A stretch of DNA of 27,684 bases, taken from NCBI GenBank assembly GCA_019347595.1, contig JAHWLA010000008.1:1-27684 (forward strand), in the 5' to 3' direction. This document shows, one piece after another, positions 1 to 8,315 of this stretch. Under the pieces are notes generated by a model, which was not told the DNA's origin, made no database searches, and worked only from the letters and a program-made list of their open reading frames with translations. The position numbers were made by a program, and so were the translations under genes. The DNA is from Actinomycetota bacterium. Lineage in GTDB: Bacteria > Actinomycetota > Acidimicrobiia > Acidimicrobiales > JAHWLA01. Every line of letters starts with the position of its first letter. The first letter of the stretch is position 1.

Positions 1-783
1 TCGATGCCGTTCGTCGACCTGCCCGACGGCCCGGGGGCCATCGGGTCGCGCCGCGACCTGCCCGGCGCCCTCGGCGAGTTCATGGTGCTCGACGCCAAGC
101 GACTGCTGGCGGTGCCCGACGGCCTCTCCATCGAGCACGCGTCGCTCGCCGAGCCGCTGGCCGTCGGCGTCCGCGCCGTCAGGACGGCCGGGCGAGGCGG
201 CGGCGAGGGGCCGTTCCTCGTCGTCGGCTGCGGGCCGATCGGCCTCGCCGTCATCGCCGCACTGCGCGCAGGGGGCAAGGGCCCGATCATCGCCAGCGAT
301 TTCTCCGAGACGCGGCGCAAGATCGCCGAAGTGCTGGGCGCCGATGTCGTGGTCGACCCGGCTCAGCGGTCACCCTTCGAGACGTTCGCCGGCCTCGGGT
401 ACGAGCCGTCGCCCGCCTCCACGTTCCTGCCTGCGGGCATGGAGCCCAAGCGGGCCACGATCTTCGAGTGTGTCGGGGCGCCCGGCGTCCTGCAGTCGAT
501 CCTGGCCGGGGCGCCGCGCCACAGCCACATCGTCGTCGCCGGGCTCTGCTTCGGCGAAGACCGCTTCCAGCCGTCGATCGCCAGCACCAACGAACTGCTC
601 CTCGACTTCGTGATGTGCTACCGCCCCGAGGAGTTCGAGCTGTCGCTGCGGAGCATCGCCGACGGCAAGGTCGACGTCTCCCCGATCGTGACCGACGTCG
701 TCGGGCTCGACCGGACGGCATGGGCGTTCGACGCCCTCGCCGAGGGCACGCACGCCAAAGTCGTCATCCGGGCGACGGACTGA
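1..783 (+). CDS. Zinc-type alcohol dehydrogenase (MDR family), 5'-truncated by window edge
   Basis: This is the C-terminal two thirds of a medium-chain dehydrogenase/reductase. The frame is open to base 1, so the true start lies upstream and the ATG at 4 is probably internal. Visible parts are the end of the GroES-like catalytic domain, a stretch ending LAEPLAVGVRAV that is typical of zinc alcohol/sorbitol dehydrogenases, and the Rossmann nucleotide site VVGCGPIGL followed by the second-strand ASDFS. The N-terminal zinc-ligand region (GHE motif) is outside the window, so zinc dependence is inferred from the family. Substrate is unknown; an alcohol or polyol/sugar is likely from its neighbours. 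A 27-base gap separates it from the muconolactone-isomerase-like gene, so the two are probably co-transcribed. Confidence 0.85.
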   Translation, partial: SMPFVDLPDGPGAIGSRRDLPGALGEFMVLDAKRLLAVPDGLSIEHASLAEPLAVGVRAVRTAGRGGGEGPFLVVGCGPIGLAVIAALRAGGKGPIIASDFSETRRKIAEVLGADVVVDPAQRSPFETFAGLGYEPSPASTFLPAGMEPKRATIFECVGAPGVLQSILAGAPRHSHIVVAGLCFGEDRFQPSIASTNELLLDFVMCYRPEEFELSLRSIADGKVDVSPIVTDVVGLDRTAWAFDALAEGTHAKVVIRATD

Positions 784-810
784 CGTTCCGGCGCGGAGAC
801 ACAGCCCGCT

Positions 811-1107
811 ATGGAGTTTCTCGTCCACATGGAGGTCGGGTGGCCGCCCGACGGCGACCCTGTCGAGCGCGACCGGCTGGTCGCCGCCGAGGCCGCCCGC
901 GCCGACGAGCTGGCGGAAGCCGGCCTCGTCACGCGGCTGTGGCGCGTGCCCGGGCGGTGGGCGAACTACGGGCTCTGGGAGGCGCCCGACGCCGACGCCC
1001 TGCATGTCGCCATCTCGTCGCTGCCGTTGTTCCCGTGGATCGACGTCGACGTGATCCCGCTCGCCACCCACCCGTCGGACCCCGGCGCACGAAAGAGGAC
1101 CGCATGA
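811..1107 (+). CDS. Muconolactone delta-isomerase-like protein
   Basis: The 98-residue protein aligns over its whole length with the muconolactone isomerase (CatC) fold, a small ferredoxin-like protein that forms ring-shaped oligomers. Shared landmarks are LWRVPGRWANYGLW (residues about 43-56; CatC has LWRI.G.YANYSVF), LH, LPLFPWIDVDV and a final HPSD. In the beta-ketoadipate pathway CatC shifts the double bond of muconolactone, but no catA or catB gene is visible here, so this copy may isomerise another unsaturated lactone or ring product. The ATG start follows GCGGAG at a usable distance. The stop overlaps the next start by 4 bases (ATGA), implying translational coupling to the E1-beta gene. 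Confidence 0.8.
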   Translation: MEFLVHMEVGWPPDGDPVERDRLVAAEAARADELAEAGLVTRLWRVPGRWANYGLWEAPDADALHVAISSLPLFPWIDVDVIPLATHPSDPGARKRTA

Positions 1108-2129
1108 CCACGACACGACTCCGGGTCCGTCAAGCAGTGCTGCAAGCGCTGCACGACGAGCTCGAGAGCGACCCCGACGTCGTCCTCATCGGAGAGGACA
1201 TCGCCGCCGCAGGCGGCGTGTTCAAGGCCACCGAGGGCCTGGTCGACACATTCGGCCCCAAGCGGGTCATCGACACGCCGATCAGCGAGATGGGCTTCCT
1301 CGGCGCGGCGGTCGGCGCCGCAGCCACGGGGCTGAAGCCGGTCGTCGAGATGATGTTCATCGAGTTCATCGGCGTCGCCCTCGACCAGCTCACGACGCAG
1401 GCCGCTCGCTTCCGCTACCTGTCCCGCGGCCGGGTCACCGTGCCGTTGGTGGTGCGGGGCTCGGCGGGCGCCGGGCTCGGCTTCGGCGCTCAGCACTCGC
1501 AGATGCTCGACCACTGGTTCCGGGGCAACGCCGGCCTCAAGGTGTGCGTCGTCTCCAACGCGCAGAACGCCTACGGCTTGCTCCGCTCGGCGATCCGCGA
1601 CCCCGACCCCGTCGTGGTGTTGGAGCCACGCGTGCTCTACGGCGAACGCCAGGAGCTCGTGGTGGGGGAGGAGGGCATCGTGCCGCTCGGCAAGGCTCGC
1701 ACCGTCCGCGAAGGCGGCGACGTCACCGTCGTGACCGCAGGCGCCATGGTCCCGGTCGTCGAGCAGGCGGCTGCCCTGATGAGCGACACGTCGGTCGAAA
1801 TCGTCGACCTCCAGACCCTCGTGCCCTGGGACACCGACACGGTGGTCGCCTCGACGGCGAGCACGGGCCGCCTCGTGGTCGTCGAGGAGGGGCCGTGGAC
1901 GGGCGGGTGGAGCAACGACGTGGCCGCCCACGTGTCCAGCGAGCTGTTCGGCAGGCTGCGGGCGCCCGTCGCCCGAGTGACGTGCCCCGACGCGCCCATC
2001 CCGCACAGCGGTCCGCTCGAGGCGCGCTACCTGCCGTCGCCCGAGTACGTGGCCGAGCAGACCACCCGGTTGATCACCACCGGCCGCGCCCCGTTGCCCT
2101 GGTGGGCCGAAGAGGAGAAGGTGCAGTGA
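1104..2129 (+). CDS. 2-oxoacid dehydrogenase E1 component, beta subunit
   Basis: The 341-residue protein has the normal length and landmarks of the beta chain of alpha2beta2 thiamine-diphosphate E1 enzymes (branched-chain 2-oxoacid, pyruvate or acetoin dehydrogenase type). An early VLIGEDIA is followed by DTPISEMGFLGAAVG with the conserved Glu62 that activates the ThDP cofactor, FGAQHSQ around residues 128-133, and a C-terminal transketolase-like half with VEEGPWTGGW. With E1-alpha it would decarboxylate a 2-oxoacid (or cleave acetoin) and reductively acylate lipoyl-lysine. The beta gene precedes the alpha gene, the reverse of the common order. It overlaps both neighbours by 4 bases. The family is certain; the substrate is not. 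Confidence 0.93.
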   Translation: MTTTRLRVRQAVLQALHDELESDPDVVLIGEDIAAAGGVFKATEGLVDTFGPKRVIDTPISEMGFLGAAVGAAATGLKPVVEMMFIEFIGVALDQLTTQAARFRYLSRGRVTVPLVVRGSAGAGLGFGAQHSQMLDHWFRGNAGLKVCVVSNAQNAYGLLRSAIRDPDPVVVLEPRVLYGERQELVVGEEGIVPLGKARTVREGGDVTVVTAGAMVPVVEQAAALMSDTSVEIVDLQTLVPWDTDTVVASTASTGRLVVVEEGPWTGGWSNDVAAHVSSELFGRLRAPVARVTCPDAPIPHSGPLEARYLPSPEYVAEQTTRLITTGRAPLPWWAEEEKVQ

Positions 2130-3127
2130 GCGCAGACGATGTGTCCCTGAAGCGACGCCAGGCGCTGCAGGACGGGCCCGTCCAGCGGCTCGAACGCATG
2201 ATGGAGATCCGCCGGGTGGAGGAGTCCGTGCTCGAGCTCTTCAACGACGGCTACGTCCGGGGCTCCACCCATCTGGCCATCGGCCAGGAGGCTGTCGCCG
2301 TCGGGCTCGCCGCCGCCGCCAGGCCGACCGACATGGTGGCGTGCACCTATCGCGGGCACGGCACAGCGCTGGCGCTGGGGCTGCCGCCCGAGGCGGTCAT
2401 CGGCGAGATCTGCGGCCGCCAGGTCGGCTGCACCGACGGGCTCGGCGGTTCGATGCACCTCGTCGAGCCCGACGTCGGGCTGCTTCCCACCTTCGCCATC
2501 GTCGGCGCGGGCATCCCCGTCGCCACCGGCGCCGCCCTCACCGCATGGGTGCGTGGCACCGACGACGCCGCCGTCGCCGTCTTCGGCGACGGCACCGCCA
2601 ACATCGGCGCCTTCCACGAGTCGCTCAACATGGCGGCCACAATGAAGCTCCCCGTGGTCTTCCTGTGCGAGAACAACCTCTACGGGGAGTACAGCCGCAT
2701 CGATCGCACGACGCCGGTCGCCGACATCGCCGACCGGGCCGCTGCCTACGCCATGCCGGGCGTGGTGGTCGACGGCCAGGACGTCGACGCCGTGACCGCG
2801 GCCATCGGCGAGGCGCTGGCTCGGGCGCGAGCCGGAGAAGGCCCCACGCTGGTCGAGGCCAAGACGTACCGCTACTCGGGACACTCCCGCACCGATGCGG
2901 GCGCCTACCGCCCGGACGGCGAGCTCGACCAGTGGAAGCAGCGCGACCCGATCGAGCTGGGCACGGCCCGGCTCCTCGAATCGGGTATCGCCACCCAAGA
3001 GGACGTCGCCGCGCTCGAGGCGAGCGTGGCCGAGCGGGTGCAGGCCGCCGTCGACATCGTCCTCGCCAGTCCCCATCCCGACGAAACCGAGATCCTGCGG
3101 CACGTCCTGGCCCCCGCGAACCGATGA
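2126..3127 (+). CDS. 2-oxoacid dehydrogenase E1 component, alpha subunit
   Basis: Start chosen at GTG 2126, which overlaps the E1-beta stop (GTGA) and gives a 333-residue protein of normal length. The frame stays open far upstream, but that part is arginine-rich shadow sequence. ThDP-binding signature: GDG at 154-156 followed 26 residues later by Asn183-Asn184. Also present are TYRGHGTALALG, the GGSMHL motif with His111, and YRYSGHSRTD near residue 252, all as in acetoin/pyruvate/branched-chain E1-alpha. The resemblance is closest to acetoin dehydrogenase E1-alpha (AcoA) by eye. With E1-beta it forms the decarboxylating heterotetramer feeding the free lipoyl protein encoded immediately downstream. 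Confidence 0.93.
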   Translation: MSADDVSLKRRQALQDGPVQRLERMMEIRRVEESVLELFNDGYVRGSTHLAIGQEAVAVGLAAAARPTDMVACTYRGHGTALALGLPPEAVIGEICGRQVGCTDGLGGSMHLVEPDVGLLPTFAIVGAGIPVATGAALTAWVRGTDDAAVAVFGDGTANIGAFHESLNMAATMKLPVVFLCENNLYGEYSRIDRTTPVADIADRAAAYAMPGVVVDGQDVDAVTAAIGEALARARAGEGPTLVEAKTYRYSGHSRTDAGAYRPDGELDQWKQRDPIELGTARLLESGIATQEDVAALEASVAERVQAAVDIVLASPHPDETEILRHVLAPANR

Positions 3128-3360
3128 GACACACCCTGAAGATGCCCAAGCTCGGCGACTCCGTGGACACCGTCGTCGTCATCGAATGGAAGGTCGCGCC
3201 CGGCGACGCCGTCGCCGCCGGTGACCCGTTGCTGTCGGTGGAGACCGACAAGGTCGACACCGACGTGGAGGCGGCGGTCGGCGGCACCGTCGTAGAGCTG
3301 CTGGTGCAGCCCGAGGACGAAGTAGCCACCGGCGCACCGTTCGTCGTGATCGAGTCCTGA
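3124..3360 (+). CDS. Stand-alone lipoyl-domain protein (lipoyl part of a split E2)
   Basis: The 78-residue protein is a single biotinyl/lipoyl domain and nothing else. It has the usual KMPKLGDSV start, a GDAVAAGDPLLSVETDKVD hairpin with predicted lipoylated Lys43, and a second half-barrel ending FVVIES. In canonical E2 proteins this domain is covalently joined to a peripheral-subunit-binding domain and the acyltransferase core. Here the chain ends right after the lipoyl fold. The start overlaps the E1-alpha stop by 4 bases (ATGA), so it is made together with E1. The likely role is a diffusible swinging arm carrying the acyl group from E1 to the acyltransferase encoded at 24894-25613. A biotin carrier is less likely because the lysine sits in DK and not in MKM. 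Confidence 0.9.
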   Translation: MRHTLKMPKLGDSVDTVVVIEWKVAPGDAVAAGDPLLSVETDKVDTDVEAAVGGTVVELLVQPEDEVATGAPFVVIES

Positions 3361-3380
3361 GCACACAGCGAGAGGAAGAC

Positions 3381-4394
3381 ATGGCCAACCTTCGCATCGG
3401 TTTCGTGGGGTGCGGCTACTTCGCCACCGGCACCATGTGGCCCAGCCTGCGGTACGCCCCCATCGAGGTCGCCTACGCGGCGGCGCGCGGTCCTGAGCGG
3501 GCCGAGGCCAACGCCAAGAAGTTCGGCGCCGAGCGGGCCACCACCGACCTGCGCGAGATCCTCGACGACGAGTCGGTCACAGCGGTGTTCGTCGTCGGGC
3601 CGCCGGCCATGCACCACGAGGTCGGGCTCCAGGTGCTCGAAGCGGGCAAGCACCTCTTCGTGGAGAAGCCCGTGGCCGCCACCCTTGCCCAAGCGCTCGA
3701 GCTCCAGGACGCCGCCGAGCGCAATGGCGTGCAGTGCCAGGTCGGCTTCCAGAAGCGCTTCGCCCTCGGCTATGTCATGGCCAAGGAGGCGGCCGCCAAG
3801 GAGGACTTCGGCGGCGCCACCCTATGCAAGGTCAATTACTCCCACTGGCGCATGGCCGATTGGAACAGCCACCTATCCGTCATGAGCGTGCACGGCCTCG
3901 ACCTGGTGCGCTACTTCATGGGCGACCCGCACGAAGCCCACGTGCTCAAGCGCTCGCACAAGGACGGCGCCCACACGTGCGTCCTCACGCTGCTGTACGA
4001 GTCGGGCGCCTCGGCCGTCGTCAACCTCTCCGCCAACGACCCCCACGTGCAGGAGTGGGTCGAGCTCAGCGGTGCGGGCCGGTTGATCTCCGTGCGCAAC
4101 CTGGCCGAGTACCAGGAGTGGAGCGAGGGCGGCAGCCCCATGACAACGCTGACGACATCGGCACCCGGCGTCTCGCTGTGGCACCCGCAGTTCGCGGTGC
4201 CCTACCGGCAGGCCGACACCATGTGGCTGCAGGGTTACGCCGGTGAGGTCGTCGACTTTGCCCAGGCGATCCTGGAAGGCCGGCCCGTCTCCCCGTCGAT
4301 CGCCGACGGCGTGGTGTCCATGCGATACGTCAACGCCATCGTCAACGCCCCCGAGGGCATGAGCGAGCTGAAGCTCGACGGCGGGGTGTTGTGA
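3381..4394 (+). CDS. Gfo/Idh/MocA family NAD(P)-dependent oxidoreductase
   Basis: The 337-residue protein has the two-domain layout of glucose-fructose oxidoreductase/inositol dehydrogenase relatives. The Rossmann motif GFVGCGYFA is at 7-15 and the family EKP motif is at 95-97 (Lys96 catalytic/nicotinamide contact). The C-terminal beta-sheet substrate domain contains a central SHWR...NSHLSVMSVHGLDLVRYFMG stretch with candidate active-site His residues. Family members oxidise or reduce a ring hydroxyl or aldehyde of sugars, inositols or glycosides. The start has a clear AGAGGAAG ribosome site 20 bases after the lipoyl gene. Its stop overlaps the next SDR (GTGA). Two glycosidase-like genes nearby favour a sugar or glycoside substrate. 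Confidence 0.9.
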   Translation: MANLRIGFVGCGYFATGTMWPSLRYAPIEVAYAAARGPERAEANAKKFGAERATTDLREILDDESVTAVFVVGPPAMHHEVGLQVLEAGKHLFVEKPVAATLAQALELQDAAERNGVQCQVGFQKRFALGYVMAKEAAAKEDFGGATLCKVNYSHWRMADWNSHLSVMSVHGLDLVRYFMGDPHEAHVLKRSHKDGAHTCVLTLLYESGASAVVNLSANDPHVQEWVELSGAGRLISVRNLAEYQEWSEGGSPMTTLTTSAPGVSLWHPQFAVPYRQADTMWLQGYAGEVVDFAQAILEGRPVSPSIADGVVSMRYVNAIVNAPEGMSELKLDGGVL

Positions 4395-5134
4395 CGGACG
4401 GCTCGGCGACGCTCGTCGTCGGCGGGGCGAGCGGGATCGGGCTGGCATCGGCCCGCGCCATCGGGGCCGAGGGCCGGCGCCTGGTGCTCGCCGACCGCGA
4501 CGCCGCCGCACTCGACCGGGCTGTCGAGTCGATGCGGGGCCAGGGCCTCACGGTGGAAGGACGGCAGCTCGACGTCACCGATGTCGCATCCGTCGACGAC
4601 GTGGTGGCCGCGGTGGCTGCCGAGCACGGCCTCGGGGCCTTGGTCAACACGGCGGGCATCCTCCAGCTCGGGACCGTCCTGGACGTCACCGACGAGGACT
4701 GGGACCGCATGCTCACCGTCAACCTGCGCGGGGCCTTTTTCACCTGCCGGGCTGCCGTGCGCGCCATGCGCGCGTCGGGCGGCGGGGTGATCGTCAACCT
4801 CACCTCGCAATCCGGACGGACGAAGTCGTTCTACAGCGCACCGAACTACGTGGCGGCCAAAGCGGGCGTGATAGGCCTCACCATGTCGATCGCCGCCCAG
4901 CACGCGGCCGAAGGCATCCGCGCCAACGCCGTCGCTCCGGGCATCGTCGAGACGCCGATGACCGCCGAGGTCTACACCGCCGAGCAGCGGGCGGCGATGC
5001 AGGCGGCCACCCCCATGGGGCGGTTCGCCTCCGCCGACGAGCTCGCCGCCGTCGTCGCCTTCCTCGCGTCGCCGCGGTCGAGCTACGTGACGGGTCAGAC
5101 CATCAACGTCAACGGAGGGAGCTTCATGCAATGA
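4391..5134 (+). CDS. Short-chain dehydrogenase/reductase (classical SDR) 1
   Basis: The 247-residue classical SDR starts at GTG 4391, overlapping the previous stop. Cofactor motif GGASGIG is at 11-17, with Asp at the end of the second strand (LADRD, residues 33-37), which usually indicates NAD rather than NADP preference. NTAG is at 86-89 and the catalytic set is Asn111, Ser139, Tyr153 and Lys157 (YVAAK). The C-terminus GQTINVNGG is typical of 3-oxoacyl-ACP-reductase/sugar-dehydrogenase-like SDRs. All catalytic residues are intact. It probably oxidises a secondary alcohol in the same pathway as the Gfo/Idh enzyme. The 4-base ATGA overlap ties it to the following glycosidase gene. Confidence 0.9.
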   Translation: MTDGSATLVVGGASGIGLASARAIGAEGRRLVLADRDAAALDRAVESMRGQGLTVEGRQLDVTDVASVDDVVAAVAAEHGLGALVNTAGILQLGTVLDVTDEDWDRMLTVNLRGAFFTCRAAVRAMRASGGGVIVNLTSQSGRTKSFYSAPNYVAAKAGVIGLTMSIAAQHAAEGIRANAVAPGIVETPMTAEVYTAEQRAAMQAATPMGRFASADELAAVVAFLASPRSSYVTGQTINVNGGSFMQ

Positions 5135-7254
5135 GCGACGCACCGGTGAAACCGACGTTCGACTACCTCCGGCGACAGCGGCACATGCTCGTCGACATGC
5201 ATGTGCCCGACTTCGAGGCCGGGTTCCTGAAGAACCTCGACCCCGCTCGCATGGCGGAGCTCTACGTCAAGGCCGGCGTCGATTCGGTCATGTTCTACTG
5301 CAACTCGATGACGGGGCTGGCCCTGTGGCCCACCAATGCGGGTCGGGCGCACCCCAACCTGGCCGGCCGCGACATCGTCGCCGAATCGGTGGCGGAGTTG
5401 CACCAGCGCGGGCTGGCCGCCTGCGCTTACTACAGCGTAAACTTCAACAACGAGGCCTACAACGAGCACGCCGGCTGGCGAATCGTGAACGCCAACCCGG
5501 CCGGGCCGTGGGGCGAGAACAGCCGGTCGGGGGTGTGCTGCCCCTCCAACCGCGAGTTCCACGCCCATGCCGCGGTCCAGGTCGAGGAACTCGTGCGCGG
5601 CTACGACGTCGACGCGCTGTTCCTCGACATGATGTTCTGGCCGGATGTCTGCCTGTGCCCGAGCTGCGGCGCCCGTCTGGCCGACGAGGAAGGCATCGAG
5701 CTCCCCGAGACGATCGACTTCTTCTCGCCCGACTTCACCCGCTTCCTTGCCGCACGCGAGCGGTGGCTGGCCGAGGAGCTCAGGACGATCAAGGCGACGG
5801 CCCGCAAGCACCGCGACATCCCCGTGTTCGCCAACTGCTCGATGCTCACCGCCTCGTGGGTCGTGGGCGTGAACCAGGACTTCCTCGCCGAATGCGACGT
5901 CATCGGCGGCGACGTCATCGTCGGCCTGCCCTTGTTCGTGCCCGGTGCGGCCGCCGCCGCGCCCGCGGTGTTCCAGTACATGCATACGGCGACCGGCTAC
6001 ACCACGGCGGCGGCCCAGACCACGACGGCCGACGAGCTGCTGGCCGAGGCCATGGTGGCGACCGCGTTCGGCGGCCAGTTCATGGCCATCGACGCGGTGA
6101 AGCCCGACGGCAGCGTGCAGGCGGAGACGTTCGACGTGTACGCCGAGGTCTTCGACCGGATGCGGCCCTACGAGGCCTACCTCGGGGGCGCGCCGCTGGC
6201 CGACGTGGCCGTGTACTGGAGCCTCCAGGCCCAGGTCGACTTCGACCTCAACGGCAAGCCGGTGGCCGGGAGTCCGCCGTTCATGGCGCCCACGCCGCAC
6301 GGTCGGTCGGCGCTCGGGGCCGTCGAAGCGCTTCGCAGCGCGCACCATCCGGTCGGCGCCATCCCCCGGGCCGAGCTCTCCCGCCACGACCGCTATCCGG
6401 TGATCGTGCTCCCCAACGTCCTGCGCATGGACGACGAGGAGATCGCCGCCTTCCGCGCCTACGTGGAACGCGGCGGCCGCCTCTACGCCAGCGGCTACAC
6501 GTCGTTGGTCTCCACGGACGGGACGAAGCACGACGACTTCGCCTTGGCCGACGTGTTCGGTTGCCACTTCGAGGACAAGGAGCCGGGGGCGTCGTACATC
6601 CGTCCCGTCACGCCCGAGGCGGCCGCGGCCATCGCGCCGGGCGAGCTCGTCGGGCACGGCACGGGCAACGTGCTCAAGCGGGCGATGTGGGCGCTCACCC
6701 TCCGGGTCACCGCCGACGAGGAGGTCACGACCGTCGCCACCCACACCCGTCGCTACGGCGACGGGCGCCCCACCAAGACCTCGGGCTGGGCGGCCATCTT
6801 CAGCGACCCGCCTTACGAGGACACCGATCGTCCTGTCGTCGTCCGCAACCGGTACGGCGCGGGCGAGGTCGTGTACTCGGCCTGCGACATCGAGTCGACC
6901 ATCCCTCTGATCCGCGGCAGCGAGCGCCTGTTCGTGCATCTTGTGCGCACGCTGCTCGACCGTCCCGGCGCCGTCGAGGCCGACACCCATCCCGACGTGT
7001 GGGTCGTGGCCTTCGACGAGCCCGAGGAGCGGCGCCGTCGCATCAGCCTGCTCCACCGGCGCCACGACGAGCCGCCGTTGCCGGTGCCGCCGTTCACCCT
7101 GCGGCTCACGGCGCCCGAGGGTGCCCGCTTCACCTCGCTTCGACGTCTGCCCGACGGCGAGGCGATCCCGTTCACCGTCGAAGACGACGGCCGCATGGCC
7201 GCGACCGTGGAGGACTTGCACGTGTTCCAGATGCTTGCTGCGGAGTACGAGTGA
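5131..7254 (+). CDS. GHL6/GH42-like glycoside hydrolase with beta-galactosidase trimerisation-type domain
   Basis: The 707-residue protein has no signal peptide (starts MSDAPVKP), so it should be cytoplasmic. Residues about 15-340 look like the TIM barrel of 'hypothetical glycosyl hydrolase 6' and GH42-related proteins: AGVDSVMFYCNS, GLAACAYYSVNFNNEAY, then ALFLDMMFW with Asp166 as a candidate catalytic acid, directly followed by a Cys-rich CLCPSCG (Cys174, 176, 179) that may bind metal. Residues about 355-520 resemble the beta-galactosidase trimerisation (class I amidotransferase-like) domain: VAVYWS..., YPVIVLPNVLRMDDEEIAAF...ERGGRLYASG. A C-terminal beta domain follows. Substrate unknown; fucosidase- or galactosidase-like cleavage is possible. 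It is coupled by overlaps to the SDR before it and the LLM enzyme after it. Confidence 0.75.
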   Translation: MSDAPVKPTFDYLRRQRHMLVDMHVPDFEAGFLKNLDPARMAELYVKAGVDSVMFYCNSMTGLALWPTNAGRAHPNLAGRDIVAESVAELHQRGLAACAYYSVNFNNEAYNEHAGWRIVNANPAGPWGENSRSGVCCPSNREFHAHAAVQVEELVRGYDVDALFLDMMFWPDVCLCPSCGARLADEEGIELPETIDFFSPDFTRFLAARERWLAEELRTIKATARKHRDIPVFANCSMLTASWVVGVNQDFLAECDVIGGDVIVGLPLFVPGAAAAAPAVFQYMHTATGYTTAAAQTTTADELLAEAMVATAFGGQFMAIDAVKPDGSVQAETFDVYAEVFDRMRPYEAYLGGAPLADVAVYWSLQAQVDFDLNGKPVAGSPPFMAPTPHGRSALGAVEALRSAHHPVGAIPRAELSRHDRYPVIVLPNVLRMDDEEIAAFRAYVERGGRLYASGYTSLVSTDGTKHDDFALADVFGCHFEDKEPGASYIRPVTPEAAAAIAPGELVGHGTGNVLKRAMWALTLRVTADEEVTTVATHTRRYGDGRPTKTSGWAAIFSDPPYEDTDRPVVVRNRYGAGEVVYSACDIESTIPLIRGSERLFVHLVRTLLDRPGAVEADTHPDVWVVAFDEPEERRRRISLLHRRHDEPPLPVPPFTLRLTAPEGARFTSLRRLPDGEAIPFTVEDDGRMAATVEDLHVFQMLAAEYE

Positions 7255-8315
7255 TGGCCGGGGCCCGCACGCTCGACCTCGGCTTCGCCGTGCCGATCTT
7301 CGCCAATCCCGGCGTGCCCGACTTTCGCACCCCCAACTTCGAGCAGCTCGACTGGGAGGCGGTGGCCGGCGCCGTCAAGGAGGCGGAGGGCCTCGGCTAC
7401 GACTCGTTGTGGGTGGCCGACCACATGTTCCTCGGCCGCGACGGCGCCATCCTCGAAGGGTGGACGACGCTGTGCGCCCTGGCGGGCATGACGTCGAAGA
7501 TCAAGCTCGGCACCATCCACCTCGGCAACGAGTTCCGGCACGCGCCGCTCACCGCCAAGATGGCCGCCACCCTCGACTACATCTCCGGCGGCCGGATGGT
7601 GATGTTCATCGACCCCGGTTGGCGCGAGCGCGAGCTGGTCGCCTACGGCTACCAGTGGGAGGGCGACCGCGCCGTGCGGGCGGCCCGTGTCGGCGAAGCC
7701 ATCGAGACGATGCGCCTGCTGTGGACGGGCGAGACCGTCGACTACAAGGGCGAGCACTACACGCTCGACCGCGCCATCTGCACGCCCACCCCGGTGCAGC
7801 AGCCCGCCCCGCCCATCTGGGTGGGCGAGGCGTTCGACGAGGCGACCCTCGACCTCATCGCCCGCCACGCCGACGTGTGGAACTCGATGCCGGCGGGCCT
7901 CGAGGTGCTGAAGGACAAGATTGCCCGCGTCGACGCGGCGTGCGAGGCGCGCGACCGCGATCCCGCCACCCTGGAGAAGACGCTCGAGACCCAGGTTCTG
8001 ATCTACGACTCGCGCGCCGAGGCCGATGCCCTGTTCGAGCGGTTCGCCCGGCTCCGGGAGCAGCACCCGAGCGGCGAGGCGATGGCCGACGTGATCGAGT
8101 TCGTTCAGACCACCAACCCGAACCTCACCGGCCAGACAACGGTCGACGACCTGCTCGACGAGTTCGTGATCGGCACCGTCGACGAGGTTGCCGAGAAGCT
8201 GCGGGCGTACGCCGACCTCGGCATCACGCAGGTCATGTGCTGGTTCATGGACTTCCCGGACCTCACCTCGATGCGCCGCCTGGCCACCGAGGTCCTTCCC
8301 AAGGTGGTGTCGTAG
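7254..8315 (+). CDS. LLM-class (luciferase-like) flavin or F420-dependent oxidoreductase
   Basis: The 353-residue bacterial-luciferase-fold TIM barrel has LGFAVPIF in strand 1, YDSLWVADH (the conserved GYD.lWv.DH pattern), IKLGTIHL, the PLTAKMAATLDYISGGRM motif with the SGGR loop, the HYTLDRAICTPTPVQQPAPPIWVG segment and a C-terminal GTVDEVAEKLRAYADLGITQV. In actinomycetes such proteins are most often F420-dependent reductases/dehydrogenases, although FMN monooxygenases share the fold. I cannot separate these by eye. The start is the ATG sharing its A with the TGA of the glycosidase (TGATG), so reinitiation is likely. In a glycoside pathway it could oxidise the aglycone or a sugar lactone; this is inference. 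Confidence 0.88.
   Translation: MAGARTLDLGFAVPIFANPGVPDFRTPNFEQLDWEAVAGAVKEAEGLGYDSLWVADHMFLGRDGAILEGWTTLCALAGMTSKIKLGTIHLGNEFRHAPLTAKMAATLDYISGGRMVMFIDPGWRERELVAYGYQWEGDRAVRAARVGEAIETMRLLWTGETVDYKGEHYTLDRAICTPTPVQQPAPPIWVGEAFDEATLDLIARHADVWNSMPAGLEVLKDKIARVDAACEARDRDPATLEKTLETQVLIYDSRAEADALFERFARLREQHPSGEAMADVIEFVQTTNPNLTGQTTVDDLLDEFVIGTVDEVAEKLRAYADLGITQVMCWFMDFPDLTSMRRLATEVLPKVVS

Noticed and set aside
5095..7221. A 708-codon open frame on the - strand opposite the GHL6-like gene
   Set aside because: It is an arginine/glycine/histidine-rich shadow of a GC-rich coding strand; the + strand frame has clear family motifs and stop-start overlaps with its neighbours.
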